A DNA stretch of 64,000 bases, taken from JAUWPO01 sp965603285 (GTDB lineage Bacteria > Chloroflexota > Anaerolineae > Anaerolineales > UBA4823). Positions 1 through 9,496 of this stretch are shown one piece after another. Numbering within the stretch: position 1 is the first letter of the stretch; each line of letters begins with the position of its first letter. The notes under the pieces were generated by a model that saw only the letters and a list, made by a program, of their open reading frames with translations, ran no database searches and was not told where the DNA came from. A program made the translations under genes and the position numbers. The stretch covers positions 1 through 64,000 of the forward strand of contig CBFDCK010000003.1 in assembly GCA_965603285.1 (NCBI GenBank), written 5' to 3'.

Positions 1-359
1 AGACAGTAGATCAGGATGATGCCGTTGATAAGGATCGAAGGCAGCATAGCCTGGAAAGACGATCTGCCTAAAACCGATACTAAGGCAAGGATGAGGTTAA
101 AGATGGCTATGATGACCAAGAATAACCATCCTTGAGGGTCGAGGTTCCACAGCATGCGTACCAGCCAGATGTAGATGACAGCCATGAGTCCCCACAAGAG
201 CGCCCCGAGCAGGTCGAAGGTGAAGAATGAGAAAACTCCAGCTGGACCGCTGATAGGGAAGAGATGGAGCATCTGAAGCGTGTGGATGATGGCGATGAAT
301 GCCGCAATTCCAGCCAGGATGGCAAGGATAGTAACCCCAAATGGACGTGATTTAGACAT
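1..359 (-). CDS. Hypothetical integral membrane protein (partial, runs off the window start)
   Basis: An open frame starts at an ATG at 359 and is still open at base 1, so only the first ~119 codons are visible. The N-terminus reads MSKSRPFGVTILAILAGIAA. At least four strongly hydrophobic segments follow, with short loops such as VRMLWNLDPQGW between segments 2 and 3. A good Shine-Dalgarno (AAGGAGT) lies about 7 bases upstream. It looks like one of the small multi-helix membrane proteins common in Chloroflexota. No catalytic motif or recognisable family is visible, and function is unknown. The reading frame is well supported by its hydrophobic periodicity and ribosome binding site. Confidence 0.7.
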   Translation of the reverse strand, partial: MSKSRPFGVTILAILAGIAAFIAIIHTLQMLHLFPISGPAGVFSFFTFDLLGALLWGLMAVIYIWLVRMLWNLDPQGWLFLVIIAIFNLILALVSVLGRSSFQAMLPSILINGIILIYC

Positions 360-682
360 AGTATGACTCCTTTTTTATTATGGTGTGATTAATTGTGCGA
401 ATTATAAATTATTTGTGACTACGTGTATAGAACCTCCTGACATAAAGTCTGTGCATTCTCTGTGTAATATGAAACACCGAGGCTTTTCTTTCGTTGCGTA
501 TGAAATCCAAAATACAGCTATGCGGATATTGCTCAAAGTTTCTCTAAATACACTTTTACTGTTCTGATTGTGGGGTAGGTTTATGCAATTTTGTGTTCTA
601 ATATCGGTATACATCGAAACAGACGATTTCCGAAAGTGTCTGAGGTCGTGGACAAGGATCCTGATAATCAAGGAGAGATCTA
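360..682. other. Intergenic region between divergent genes
   Basis: These 323 bases separate a minus-strand membrane protein from a plus-strand toroid protein and must hold both promoters. The sequence is AT-rich with no strong pair of -35/-10 boxes, repeat or RNA gene. The only clear element is the AGGAGAG ribosome binding site at 671-677 in front of the ATG at 683. Confidence 0.4.
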
Positions 683-1609
683 ATGCAAAATCAAGAATTT
701 ATAAATTGGCTGCTCGAAGCCAGCACACCTTCCATTCGCTACCTGACTCTGCAGCGTCTGCTTCGTCGTCCCATGACGGATGACGATGTTCAGGAGGCTT
801 GGGAGGCGATGAAGATCCACGCTCCGATACCTGTAATCATGGAGCAGCAAACAGATTCTGGGTCGTGGGCAGGGGAAAGCAGCTACTACACACCAAAGTA
901 CACCAGTACCCATTGGAGCATGGTTCTGATGGCCGAATTATCGGCTGATAGTAGTGACCCGCGTCTGAAAAAAGGGGCTGCTTACATGCTGTCGCAAACG
1001 ATAAATGGGTCGGTAAAATCGATTGACGAAGTTGATCACGGCTTGTCATGCTTTTGGGGCAACATGCTCCACTATGTCCTTCATTCTGGATTTGAAGATG
1101 ACCAGCGCGTTGTCTCTATCCTCGACATGATAATCCGGGATGCCGTAAAGGGTGGTTGGCGATGTCCATACAATTATGAGCTGCCGTGCGCTTGGGGAGC
1201 AGGACGCGCTTTGTGGGGATTGGCAGCATTGCCAGTCCAACTAAAGAATGCAGAAGTAGAAAAAGCAGTTCAAAGCGGTGTTGACCTTCTACTGGAAGAA
1301 TATTCTCTAGTGGATGCCAACTACCCCAACCCGGGCAAAATTCATCCACTATGGTTCCGGATGAATTTCCCCCTTTTCTATCAGACGGATATTCTGTTTG
1401 TGCTGCGTGTCCTTGCAGAGCTTGGAATGATCGACCATCCGGGAGCTCAACCGGCTGTAGATTGGTTGCGCAGCCGGCAGATGTCGAAGGGTCACTGGCG
1501 CGGAGCCAGCCCTTTCCGGGGGCGTACTTGGAAGGTGTTGGGAAGCAGGGATGAAACAAATCGCTGGGTTTCCCTGCATGCAGCGATGGTATTAGATCAT
1601 ATTGAATGA
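683..1609 (+). CDS. Prenyltransferase/squalene-cyclase-repeat-like alpha/alpha-toroid protein
   Basis: 308 residues, soluble, no signal peptide. The protein has the look of terpene-cyclase/prenyltransferase toroid repeats. Helix pairs are interrupted by Gly-Trp-rich turns such as DSGSWAGE, KGGWRCPYN and SKGHWRG, which resemble QW-type repeats, and a late WVSLHAAMVL helix closes the barrel. Homologues in Chloroflexota and Firmicutes are often labelled terpene cyclase-like or, misleadingly, nitrogen fixation protein. The DxDD or DCTAE motifs of true squalene cyclases are not seen, so cyclase activity should not be assumed. The start at 683 has a strong AGGAGAG site 6 bases upstream. It appears monocistronic. 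Confidence 0.6.
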   Translation: MQNQEFINWLLEASTPSIRYLTLQRLLRRPMTDDDVQEAWEAMKIHAPIPVIMEQQTDSGSWAGESSYYTPKYTSTHWSMVLMAELSADSSDPRLKKGAAYMLSQTINGSVKSIDEVDHGLSCFWGNMLHYVLHSGFEDDQRVVSILDMIIRDAVKGGWRCPYNYELPCAWGAGRALWGLAALPVQLKNAEVEKAVQSGVDLLLEEYSLVDANYPNPGKIHPLWFRMNFPLFYQTDILFVLRVLAELGMIDHPGAQPAVDWLRSRQMSKGHWRGASPFRGRTWKVLGSRDETNRWVSLHAAMVLDHIE

Positions 1610-1807
1610 TCGTAACTTAACAGGGGTTGTTTGATCAAGGTTCGAATTTTGTAACAATGCATTTCTGCTTAATACTTTTTGAGGGATCAAGGATGGATAA
1701 TTTAAACCTTCTGCCTGTCATTTGAGTATTAAGGATGTACTTAGTTCTCATATGAATATTTCCAGGATGGATTTGTGATCAACGATTTAATCAATGTAAA
1801 GGCATAA

Positions 1808-3673
1808 ATGAGGAATCTAATTCCGAAATTAATTCTTGCATTAATCCTGATCTTTGTGTCTATTGGTTGCGTGGATAAAGGCAAAACTGAAACGCTCCAG
1901 GTTACTGGAAATCAGATCACGCCTACGGTGCAGACCCAACCGGAAACAACCAAATCAATTCTATTGGAAGATACGCCGGTTGTGAAATCGGTAGCGCTAG
2001 ATATTGATGAATTCTTCCAAGCTTCATACAGGGAGCTTTTACTCAGAGACCCTGAAGCGGTCTTGGAAGCCGGATTAGAAGATATTTTGGGAGGCGTTGA
2101 AGCAGAGCTCACAGATATTTCGGATTCATACATTCGCGAAACCCAGGAATTGCACACAGCAATATTGGAGAGGTTGCGAGAATTTGATCGTGGGGAATTG
2201 ACTCCTGATCAGCAAGTTTCTTACGATGTGTACGAATGGTATTTGGACGACCTGGTACGCGGCCATGAATTCATGTATTACGACTACCCGGTGACGCATT
2301 TTATCACCGGTGTTCAAGTTCAGTTGATTCACTTCTTCACTGATATCCACCCAGTAGAGAATATACACGATGCTGAAAATTACATCACCCGTCTATCCCA
2401 GGTAGATAGAAAGTTGAACCAACTCGTCCAGGGACTCAAATTGCGCGAGCAAGCCGGGATCGTCCCACCAAAGTTTGTCATCCAGTGGTCGCTTGGGGGA
2501 ATCCGAGATGTAGCGAACAGTTCAGCAAAAAGTACACCTTTCTATACAGCGTTTCAGGAGAAATTGAGTGTTCTAGATGAAATCAGCGAGGATGAAAAGG
2601 ATGTACTTCTGAAAGCCGCTGAAAGTGCCATCAACGAGTCGGTCAAACACGGTTACCAAGCGCTGGCGGAATACCTGGAATATCTCCAATCAATCGCTGC
2701 GACAGACGACGGTGTTTGGCAGTTCTCCCTGGGAGATGCGTATTACGATTACGTGCTGCGCCACCATACGACCACGGATTTGACTGCTGAGCAAATTCTT
2801 GAATTAGGAATTGGGGAGTTGGACCGTATACAGGCTGAGATGCGCCAGGTTTTTGACGATTTGGGTTATCCACAGGATGAAGACTTACCAGAGCTGTTCA
2901 ACCGTGTTGCTCAAGATAGCGGTTTTGTGTCTGGCGATCAGGTTGTCAGAACATATGAAACGCTCATACAGGAGGCGGATCAAAACTTGGATGCCGCCTT
3001 TGATATACGAACATCTGCAGATATTATTGTCATCGGAGGACCAACTGGAGGTTATTACGTTCCCGGCGCTCTGGACGGTTCTCGTCCGGGAGCATTTTAC
3101 GCCACCAATTCATCCAGCGAACCACAATTCAGCATGCCCACATTGGCGTATCATGAGGCTATCCCTGGTCATCATTTTCAAATTTCCATCGCTCAAGAGT
3201 CGGATTTACCTGATTTCAGGAACCAAATGATTTTTACGTCTTATGCTGAAGGCTGGGCGCTTTATGCTGAGCGGTTAGCGTGGGAGATGGGCTGGTACGA
3301 CGATGACCCGTATGGGAATTTGGGTCGTTTGCAGGCGGAAGCCTTTCGGGCGGCTCGCCTGGTGGTCGACACAGGAATCCACAGGAGAGGTTGGACGTTT
3401 GACCACGCAGTTGATTTCATGATCAAAAATACAGGACTGCCGTCGGGGATGGTTAATTTTGAAGTCAGCCGCTACATCGCCTGGCCCGGACAAGCTTTGG
3501 CGTATAAGGTTGGTATGTTGAAGATCCTAGGTCTGCGTCAGGAGGCAGTGGATCGTTTGGATGACCAATTTGACATTAAGGAATTTCACAACGTTTTATT
3601 GCTGAATGGCAGCATGCCGTTGAATCTATTGGAGCAAGTCGTCCATCAATATATAGAAGACAAATTGGATTAA
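1808..3673 (+). CDS. DUF885-family lipoprotein, putative zinc metallopeptidase
   Basis: 621 residues. The N-terminus is a lipoprotein signal (hydrophobic LILALILIFVSIGC, with lipobox Cys at about residue 21), so the mature protein is anchored to the outer face of the membrane. The body matches the DUF885 family. Near residues 446-457 is YHEAIPGHHFQ, an HExxxxHH-type metal site, followed by the hallmark YAEGWALYAERLAWEMG at about 481. The C-terminal helix contains RYIAWPGQALAYKVG. DUF885 proteins are regarded as M32/M3-like peptidases of unknown substrate. An extracellular peptidase fits a fermentative heterotroph that also encodes a peptide importer in this window. The start is supported by an AAAGG site and by the signal peptide. 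Confidence 0.85.
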   Translation: MRNLIPKLILALILIFVSIGCVDKGKTETLQVTGNQITPTVQTQPETTKSILLEDTPVVKSVALDIDEFFQASYRELLLRDPEAVLEAGLEDILGGVEAELTDISDSYIRETQELHTAILERLREFDRGELTPDQQVSYDVYEWYLDDLVRGHEFMYYDYPVTHFITGVQVQLIHFFTDIHPVENIHDAENYITRLSQVDRKLNQLVQGLKLREQAGIVPPKFVIQWSLGGIRDVANSSAKSTPFYTAFQEKLSVLDEISEDEKDVLLKAAESAINESVKHGYQALAEYLEYLQSIAATDDGVWQFSLGDAYYDYVLRHHTTTDLTAEQILELGIGELDRIQAEMRQVFDDLGYPQDEDLPELFNRVAQDSGFVSGDQVVRTYETLIQEADQNLDAAFDIRTSADIIVIGGPTGGYYVPGALDGSRPGAFYATNSSSEPQFSMPTLAYHEAIPGHHFQISIAQESDLPDFRNQMIFTSYAEGWALYAERLAWEMGWYDDDPYGNLGRLQAEAFRAARLVVDTGIHRRGWTFDHAVDFMIKNTGLPSGMVNFEVSRYIAWPGQALAYKVGMLKILGLRQEAVDRLDDQFDIKEFHNVLLLNGSMPLNLLEQVVHQYIEDKLD

Positions 3674-3693
3674 TTAGCAATTTTCTCTCCTAG

Positions 3694-3733
3694 TATGCTC
3701 GCCTGTCACATGTTTCAGAGACAGGCGAGTATA
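3694..3733 (+). terminator. Hairpin after the DUF885 gene
   Basis: A 14-bp stem (3694-3707 pairing with 3720-3733, one G-T wobble) with core CTCGCCTGTC/GACAGGCGAG closes a 12-base loop 20 bases after the stop codon. No U-tract follows directly, so it may act as a transcript-end hairpin rather than a classic intrinsic terminator. Confidence 0.5.
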
Positions 3734-3790
3734 CATTTGGTTGATACCTTCCTGCAAATATCATGGGGTTGGGGGGATGATAGAAATGGG

Positions 3791-3807
3791 CGGACGCTCA
3801 GCGTCCG
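3791..3807. other. Small GC-rich hairpin
   Basis: CGGACGC-TCA-GCGTCCG is a perfect 7-bp stem with a 3-base loop. It lies between two larger inverted repeats in the space between convergent genes. Confidence 0.4.
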
Positions 3808-3820
3808 GATATATAAATAA

Positions 3821-3867
3821 AAATGACCAGAAAGTGGAGCGGGACGAGAACCACTTTCTGGTCATTT
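3821..3867 (-). terminator. Rho-independent terminator of the tyrosine phenol-lyase gene (probably bidirectional)
   Basis: A perfect 17-bp inverted repeat (3821-3837 with 3851-3867, arms AAATGACCAGAAAGTGG) with a 13-base loop. Read on the minus strand, the stem is followed by TTTTATTTATAT. This is the expected structure about 50 bases past the stop of the lyase gene. It sits between convergent genes, so it can stop transcription from both sides. Confidence 0.75.
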
Positions 3868-3914
3868 AGAATTTATGGTCTAAAAGCCTTCAAGCACGCA
3901 GCCCAACGCGAGTA

Positions 3915-5351
3915 CTACGAAGTCAATGACGACATTTTTGGGATCGGTTCAAAGCGCGCTTGGAAGAAGCGCAGATACTCGGGTTCGTAAACCATTTCAA
4001 GGCCGCGAGTCTGTTGGCGAATGTCATATACTTTCTTAACCGCCTCAGCCACAACGTCCATATGGGCTTGGGTGTACACCCTGCGCGGGATGGCTAGGCG
4101 TGTCAGTTCGAGTGCAGGGTAGCGATGTTTTCCCGTTTTGGGGTCTCTACCAGCGCTGACTATGCCTCGTTCCATGCCCCGAACCCCAGATTCTTGATAT
4201 AGTTGGGCAGCCAGTGTTTGTGCAGGAAATTGGTCCTGGGAAAGGTGGGTATAGAACGCCTTGGCGTCCAGGAAAATCGCATGACCACCCACCGGTTGCA
4301 CAATCGGGATATCCCAATCAATCAGCAGCCTGCCCAGATAGAGAACCTGACCGACGCGTGAACGCACATGATCATCCTGTACGCCTTCTGCGATGCCAAT
4401 GGCGAGCGCTTCCATATCGCGTCCAGCCATCCCCCCGTAGGTGTGAAGGCCTTCGTAAACTACGACCATATTACGCAGCTTATCGAAGAGATCGTGATTG
4501 TTAACTGCCAGCCAACCACCGATATTGACCAGGTTGTCTTTCTTGGCACTCATCCAGGCGCCGTCCGTATAACCGCAAAATTCCCTCAAGATTTCTGCAA
4601 CAGACTTGTCCTTATACCCGTCCTCGCGCTGCTGGATGAAGAATGCGTTCTCGACCATGCGGGTAGCATCTAGGTAGATGGGAATACCATTACGGTCGCA
4701 TAATTCCCGCAGCGCTCGGACGTTCTCCATACTTACCGGCTGCCCGCCAGCCATATTTACAGTGCCGGCCAGGCTGATGAAGGCAATATTTCCTACTCCT
4801 TCTCGCTTGATCAAATCCTCCAATTTATTTAAATCCACATTCCCTTTAAATGGATGCAAATTTCTTGGATCGTGGGCTTCACTGATAATCACATCAACGA
4901 ATATGCCGCCTGCTAATTCCTGGTGCAGCCGTGTGGTGGTGAAATACATGTTCGCGGGGACAAATTGTCCTTGCTTGATAACCACCTGGCTGAGCAGGTG
5001 CTCTGCGCCTCGTCCCTGGTGGGTTGGTACGATGTATTTATAGCCGTAGAAATCTCTGACTGCATCCTCCAAATGATAGAAATTCCTGCTGCCTGCGTAA
5101 GATTCGTCGCCCAACATAATGCCCGCCCATTGGCGGTCGCTCATTGCGCTGGTACCGCTGTCGGTGAGCAGGTCAATGTAGACATCATGTGACCGTAGCA
5201 GGAAGGTGTTGTAACCAGCCTCCTCTGCAGCCAATAATCTATCTTCACGGCTGACCATATGTAATGGTTCAACCATCTTGATCTTCCAGGGTTCTGCCCA
5301 GGAACGGCGACCAAACTGCTGCCCCATGGTTTTATAGCTGGAACTCGTCAT
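3915..5351 (-). CDS. tpl: Tyrosine phenol-lyase / tryptophanase family PLP beta-eliminating lyase
   Basis: 478 residues, the normal size for the family. These enzymes cleave tyrosine (to phenol) or tryptophan (to indole) into pyruvate and ammonium. Alignment from memory to Citrobacter tyrosine phenol-lyase is close throughout: YIDLLTDSGTSAMSDRQWAG, IVPTHQGRGAEHLLSQ, NMYFTTTRLHQE, VNMAGGQPVSMENVRALREL. The PLP lysine is K271 in SAKKDNLVNIGG. The substrate-selecting segment reads GVRGMERG with an arginine at 395, as in tyrosine phenol-lyases; tryptophanases have a hydrophobic residue there. The nearby GRDPKTGKH is more tryptophanase-like, so the call leans to tyrosine but is not certain. An AAGGAGAG site precedes the ATG at 5351. 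It stands alone, with its own terminator. Confidence 0.85.
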   Translation of the reverse strand: MTSSSYKTMGQQFGRRSWAEPWKIKMVEPLHMVSREDRLLAAEEAGYNTFLLRSHDVYIDLLTDSGTSAMSDRQWAGIMLGDESYAGSRNFYHLEDAVRDFYGYKYIVPTHQGRGAEHLLSQVVIKQGQFVPANMYFTTTRLHQELAGGIFVDVIISEAHDPRNLHPFKGNVDLNKLEDLIKREGVGNIAFISLAGTVNMAGGQPVSMENVRALRELCDRNGIPIYLDATRMVENAFFIQQREDGYKDKSVAEILREFCGYTDGAWMSAKKDNLVNIGGWLAVNNHDLFDKLRNMVVVYEGLHTYGGMAGRDMEALAIGIAEGVQDDHVRSRVGQVLYLGRLLIDWDIPIVQPVGGHAIFLDAKAFYTHLSQDQFPAQTLAAQLYQESGVRGMERGIVSAGRDPKTGKHRYPALELTRLAIPRRVYTQAHMDVVAEAVKKVYDIRQQTRGLEMVYEPEYLRFFQARFEPIPKMSSLTS

Positions 5352-5488
5352 ATATCTCTCCTTTTACTTAAGGGTTTTGATTTGGGATGCATTTGGATAA
5401 TATAACTGGATTAAAGGTTACTTCCCAATGAGAATACTTATTGAGTTTACTGGTGCATTTTTGCAGCTTTTCAGTTTCTTAATTTCGT

Positions 5489-6328
5489 TTATTGTACTCC
5501 AGGTTCATGGTTTATTTTCTCACGCATAGAGTAGAGCAGCACCCCCGCCGCAACCCCCAGGTTCAGCGAACTGGCTCTTGCGACCATTGGCAGGCTGATA
5601 ACTTGTTCACATAATTTAGTATATTCATGAGACAGACCTTGGCGCTCACTACCCATCAGTAAAATGCAAGGTACCTCGTATCTGCCCACAGAAAGGTAGT
5701 CTGTATCTCCGGAGGCTGAAGTGCCATATATATGGTAATTATGTTCCTGTACCCAACTTCTAAAGTCTGTGGATGATGATTTAACGACCGGATACCAAAA
5801 TATTGCGCCCATGCTGGCTCGTACCGCGCTGGGATGGTATGGGTCAATACCTTCATCTATCAGCAGCAGCCCGCTGGCTCCAACAGCGTCAATGGTGCGC
5901 AGGATGGTGCCAAGGTTACCGGGGTCTTGAGGCGATACCAGGGCAACTCCCCAAGGGAAGTTGTGAGGTGCCAGATCTACCAATTTGCTCTCTAACTGGC
6001 GGACAACTATCAATATGCCTTGCGGGTTTTCCTTTGCGGTTATTGAGGCGAATACATCAGTTGAAGTTGGATAACATGGAACACCGGAACTGGCCTGGTT
6101 TTTTATTAAATTAAAAGCATATTCACTTTTAAGCATGTCGGGTGCATAGTAAATCGCTTCAATCTGTGCTCCAGATTCGACAGCTTCCCCCACATGATGG
6201 ATTCCCTCGACCAGATACGTGCCAGTCTTCTGGCGCGTCTTGCGGTGTTTAAGAGCGCGGATAGATTTAATTTTTAGATTGCTGCGGCTGGTTATTTGTG
6301 CCACCCTGGTCGGTTGCTGTTCAGGCAC
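5489..6328 (-). CDS. SpoU/TrmH-family rRNA 2'-O-methyltransferase
   Basis: 279 residues. An N-terminal substrate-binding part begins about 14 residues in with SRSNLKIKSIRALKHRKTR (the SpoU_sub_bind/L30e-like fold) and is followed by the SPOUT catalytic domain. The three SPOUT signatures are present: SPQDPGNLGTILRTIDA (motif 1), ILLMGSERQGL (motif 2) and ARASSLNLGVAAGVLLY (motif 3, the knot). These enzymes methylate ribose of 23S rRNA with SAM. The target nucleotide cannot be named from sequence. The start is GTG at 6328, overlapping the end of the upstream histidine kinase by 8 bases, so the two are co-translated. Confidence 0.9.
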   Translation of the reverse strand: MPEQQPTRVAQITSRSNLKIKSIRALKHRKTRQKTGTYLVEGIHHVGEAVESGAQIEAIYYAPDMLKSEYAFNLIKNQASSGVPCYPTSTDVFASITAKENPQGILIVVRQLESKLVDLAPHNFPWGVALVSPQDPGNLGTILRTIDAVGASGLLLIDEGIDPYHPSAVRASMGAIFWYPVVKSSSTDFRSWVQEHNYHIYGTSASGDTDYLSVGRYEVPCILLMGSERQGLSHEYTKLCEQVISLPMVARASSLNLGVAAGVLLYSMREKINHEPGVQ

Positions 6329-7997
6329 GACTGCGCGGCACCCAGGCTAGTATGGTTGTCCCCTGACTAGGATTGGATGTGATTTCTACATCGCCTCCTA
6401 CTTTGCGAGCACGCACGTGCATGTTGGAAAGACCGTGTCCCAGCGTTACACTCATCTTGCGCAGGTCAAAACCAATTCCATCGTCAGACACTTCCAGCAG
6501 CACGCGCTCGCTGGCGGTCCATAAGTGTACTTCTGCATGCTTTGCACGGGAATGTTTGGCGATATTAGCTAAGGATTCTTGGCAAATATGGAAGAGGGCA
6601 GTAGCATTGGCTGCCGGAAAGTCCACCATACCATTGTTGGGTCCAACCAGTGAAGCCGTAGTCCCAGAGTTGGCGCGAAATTCTTCCACTAAACGCTGTA
6701 AGCCTTCCTTAAGGTCATCCCCGTGAAATTGGCGTGGTCTCAGGTCCAAGATGTAAGCTCGAATGTCGCGAATCGATTTGTTGAGGTCCTCGATCAATTC
6801 TTCAATCTTGATTCGAGCGTGCTCTGGATCATCGTTGAGAGACATGCGCACGTAATCCAGAGCTAGACCAACCCCGTATATGGACTGGATGATGCCGTCG
6901 TGCAGATCCATCCCTATGCGCTCGCGCTCCTCGAGCACGGCAAGACGCCGGGATTGCCTGTTCAATCCGGCATTTTCGATCGATATTCCCGCCCATGTCC
7001 CGATATTAGCGAGCATGTGCAACCTGCGCTCGTCGAACTGCTGTTTGCGGCGTGTTGCTGCCGCCATCACCCCTATTACATTCCTCCCGGATATGAGGGG
7101 AATGAAGGCGATGCATTGAAAACCTGCCTTCAACACCGAGGAGCGCAGATAGCGCATATCCTCAGCCAGATTCGTGCTCACAATTATTTTCCCAGTTTCT
7201 GCAGCTCTTCCAAGGAAACCTTGACCGACTTGGAACCGGTCGCGGAATGAGAGGGTGTCGGAGAAATCGCCCCTGTGCATAACTAGTTGCAGCAATTTCT
7301 CCCCATCTTCACGCAGATAGATTTCACCTGACTCGACATCGAGGTAATCCATCACCAGTCCTATGGTCTTGTCAAGGATTTCGTCTACATCGAAAGAGCC
7401 CGTCAAAGCCGCGGCCACATCGTTGAGCAGCCTTAGGTCCTCGTTTCGCTGGGTCAATTCCCCTTCTCGCTGCAGCAATTCCTCATACATACGGGCGTTG
7501 TTAACGGCTACTGCGGCATAAGCTGCCAGGGTTTCAATAACGCTCTCATCTTGTTCGGTAAATTCGTGATGATCGATTTTATCAGCCAGATATAGCTGAC
7601 CCAGCATTTTATCCCCCAACATGATTGGCACGCCCAAGAAAGCGTGCATTTCTGGGTGGTTCGGCGGAAATCCACAGCTGCGAGGGTCTTCAGAGACTTC
7701 CGGAATGCGGACCGTTTCGCGTTCAGTACGAAATAGACCGAGCAAACCCTTGCCAACCGGTAATCGGGGTATGCGGTCGATTTCATCTTGAGTCATCCCA
7801 ACCGGGATAAATTGACCCAGGTTGCCATCCTGGTCTAGAACCCCAAGTGCCGCATAGCGGGCCTCCACCTGCAGGCGGGCTATTTTCACAATGCGTTCCA
7901 GAACGGTCTCTGATGAAAGGTCGCTGACCAATTCGAGACTGGCATGATGTAATGCCGCTACCCGGTCTTCAAGTTGTTCGCGTGTTAACACCACCAA
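6321..7997 (-). CDS. Cytosolic GAF-GAF sensor histidine kinase, NarL/DegS type
   Basis: 558 residues with no transmembrane segment. Domains in order: a short coiled lead, GAF domain 1 (~25-170), a coiled linker, GAF domain 2 (~190-340), the HisKA_3 dimerisation helix with phosphoacceptor His in ERERIGMDLHDGIIQSIYG, and a HATPase_c domain with DDGIGFD (G1 box) and GHGLSNMHVRARKVGG (G2). This class phosphorylates LuxR-type response regulators, but no partner regulator is in the window. The start is uncertain: TTG at 7997 directly follows an in-frame stop, and GTG codons at 7994 and 7991 are alternatives, with GAGG upstream. The signal sensed by the GAF domains is unknown. Confidence 0.88.
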   Translation of the reverse strand: MVVLTREQLEDRVAALHHASLELVSDLSSETVLERIVKIARLQVEARYAALGVLDQDGNLGQFIPVGMTQDEIDRIPRLPVGKGLLGLFRTERETVRIPEVSEDPRSCGFPPNHPEMHAFLGVPIMLGDKMLGQLYLADKIDHHEFTEQDESVIETLAAYAAVAVNNARMYEELLQREGELTQRNEDLRLLNDVAAALTGSFDVDEILDKTIGLVMDYLDVESGEIYLREDGEKLLQLVMHRGDFSDTLSFRDRFQVGQGFLGRAAETGKIIVSTNLAEDMRYLRSSVLKAGFQCIAFIPLISGRNVIGVMAAATRRKQQFDERRLHMLANIGTWAGISIENAGLNRQSRRLAVLEERERIGMDLHDGIIQSIYGVGLALDYVRMSLNDDPEHARIKIEELIEDLNKSIRDIRAYILDLRPRQFHGDDLKEGLQRLVEEFRANSGTTASLVGPNNGMVDFPAANATALFHICQESLANIAKHSRAKHAEVHLWTASERVLLEVSDDGIGFDLRKMSVTLGHGLSNMHVRARKVGGDVEITSNPSQGTTILAWVPRSRA

Positions 7998-8188
7998 TCA
8001 TTAAACCTCATCGCCACCCAATTTTACCCCATTTTGTACGAGTTTGATAGTTTTTGCCAGTTTTGCCGAGATATAAATGCGGCGGTGAAGTAAGGGAGAA
8101 GACATAAGGGAGTGCGCGTGCTAGGGTGCAGGGGGACCGTATTGAGTTCCTAGCTCGATATCTCCTATTATTAGGAAAAAGAGGAATT

Positions 8189-9496
8189 ATGACAGAACAC
8201 TCATCGGGTTCACGGATACCTGGTTTTTATAATTTTAATCTTGAGGAGCGGCTGACAGAAATAGCACGCAGAAGCGATTTATCTGCAGGTGATATAGCCA
8301 TACTCAAGGGAGACACATCTTTAACCCTTGATCAGGCTGATCACATGATTGAAAACGTGGTCGGTTTATTCTCTTTACCGCTAGGAATCGCCCTCAACTT
8401 TGTGGTGAATGGTCGTGAGGTGCTGGTACCAATGGCTGTTGAAGAGCCCTCGGTTGTGGCAGGTGCATCCTTTATGGCGAAATTGGTTCGTACAGGCGGC
8501 GGGTTCCTTGCCGATTCTACTGCGCCTGAGATGATCGCCCAAATACAAGTGTTGGATGTTCCCGACCTTGATTCAGCCCGCAAGAAAATTCTTGAAGGCA
8601 AAGATCGTTTGTTGTCTGAATCTGCCCAAGTTGACCCATTGCTTATTAAGTTGGGCGGCGGTCCTCGTGACCTGGAGGTGCGCATAATTCAAGATTCGCC
8701 GATCGGACCCTTCCTGGTTCTGCATCTGATCTACGACGTCCGCGATGCCATGGGCGCCAATGCTGTCAATACGGCTGCCGAACGAATAGCGCCGACAATT
8801 GAAGAACTCACTGGTGGACGAACGCTTTTGCGAATACTGTCTAATCTAGCCGACCGGCGTCTAGCACGCGCCAGCTGCACAATCCCGCTTTCGAAGCTGG
8901 CTTTTGGCGACTATTCAGGCACAGAAGTGCGCGATGGAATTATTGCTGCCTGGGCTTTTGCCGATTCGGATCCTTACCGGGCCGCGACCCACAATAAGGG
9001 CATAATGAACGGGGTGGATGCGGTCGTGATCGCTACCGGTAATGATTGGCGTGCAATTGAAGCCGGTGCACATGCCTATGCGGCTAGAAACGGTACTTAC
9101 ACTTCCTTGAGCAGCTGGGGTTGCGACGAGGGTGGCAACCTGATTGGTTCTCTGGAGATGCCGATGGCAGTCGGGATCGTAGGTGGTGCCACAAAAGTCC
9201 ATCCAACCGCTGCTGTAGCTTTGAAACTGATGGGAGTGGACACTGCCAGCCAGTTAGGGGAGATCATTGTTTCTGTCGGTCTGGCACAGAACCTGGCCGC
9301 ATTGCGCGCCCTGGCAACAGAGGGTATCCAACGCGGCCATATGAACCTGCACGCCCGGCAGGTTGCCATTGCAGCAGGTGCGGAGGGTGATATAATCGAC
9401 CGCCTTGCGGAGCAGTTGGCGACCGAAAATTCGGTGCGTGTGGATCGAGCGGAGGAGATATTGAAGGAGTGGAGGAATAATGGAACAGGTGATTAG
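8189..9496 (+). CDS. mvaA: Hydroxymethylglutaryl-CoA reductase, class II (degradative type by sequence)
   Basis: About 435 residues from the ATG at 8189, which has a GAGGAATT ribosome site. The frame is open further upstream, but the extra residues do not resemble the family. It interconverts HMG-CoA and mevalonate. Similarity to the Pseudomonas mevalonii enzyme is high: IPGFYNFNLEERL, MIENVVGLFSLPLG, VEEPSVVAGASFMAKL (catalytic Glu, residue 85/86), YRAATHNKGIMNG (catalytic Lys), ATGNDWRA (catalytic Asp), EGIQRGHMNLHARQ (catalytic His). Class II enzymes are often NADH-dependent. The next genes make HMG-CoA, so here it is probably biosynthetic for isoprenoids. The gap to the synthase gene is only 28 bases. 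Confidence 0.93.
   Translation: MTEHSSGSRIPGFYNFNLEERLTEIARRSDLSAGDIAILKGDTSLTLDQADHMIENVVGLFSLPLGIALNFVVNGREVLVPMAVEEPSVVAGASFMAKLVRTGGGFLADSTAPEMIAQIQVLDVPDLDSARKKILEGKDRLLSESAQVDPLLIKLGGGPRDLEVRIIQDSPIGPFLVLHLIYDVRDAMGANAVNTAAERIAPTIEELTGGRTLLRILSNLADRRLARASCTIPLSKLAFGDYSGTEVRDGIIAAWAFADSDPYRAATHNKGIMNGVDAVVIATGNDWRAIEAGAHAYAARNGTYTSLSSWGCDEGGNLIGSLEMPMAVGIVGGATKVHPTAAVALKLMGVDTASQLGEIIVSVGLAQNLAALRALATEGIQRGHMNLHARQVAIAAGAEGDIIDRLAEQLATENSVRVDRAEEILKEWRNNGTGD

Noticed and set aside
1116..1559. 147-codon minus-strand open frame inside the toroid-protein gene
   Set aside because: Antisense shadow with Cys/Pro/His-rich composition and no family resemblance.
8126..8188. Longer N-terminus for HMG-CoA reductase
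   Set aside because: The extra 21 residues have no match to class II reductases, whereas the ATG at 8189 has a good ribosome site and matches the family start.
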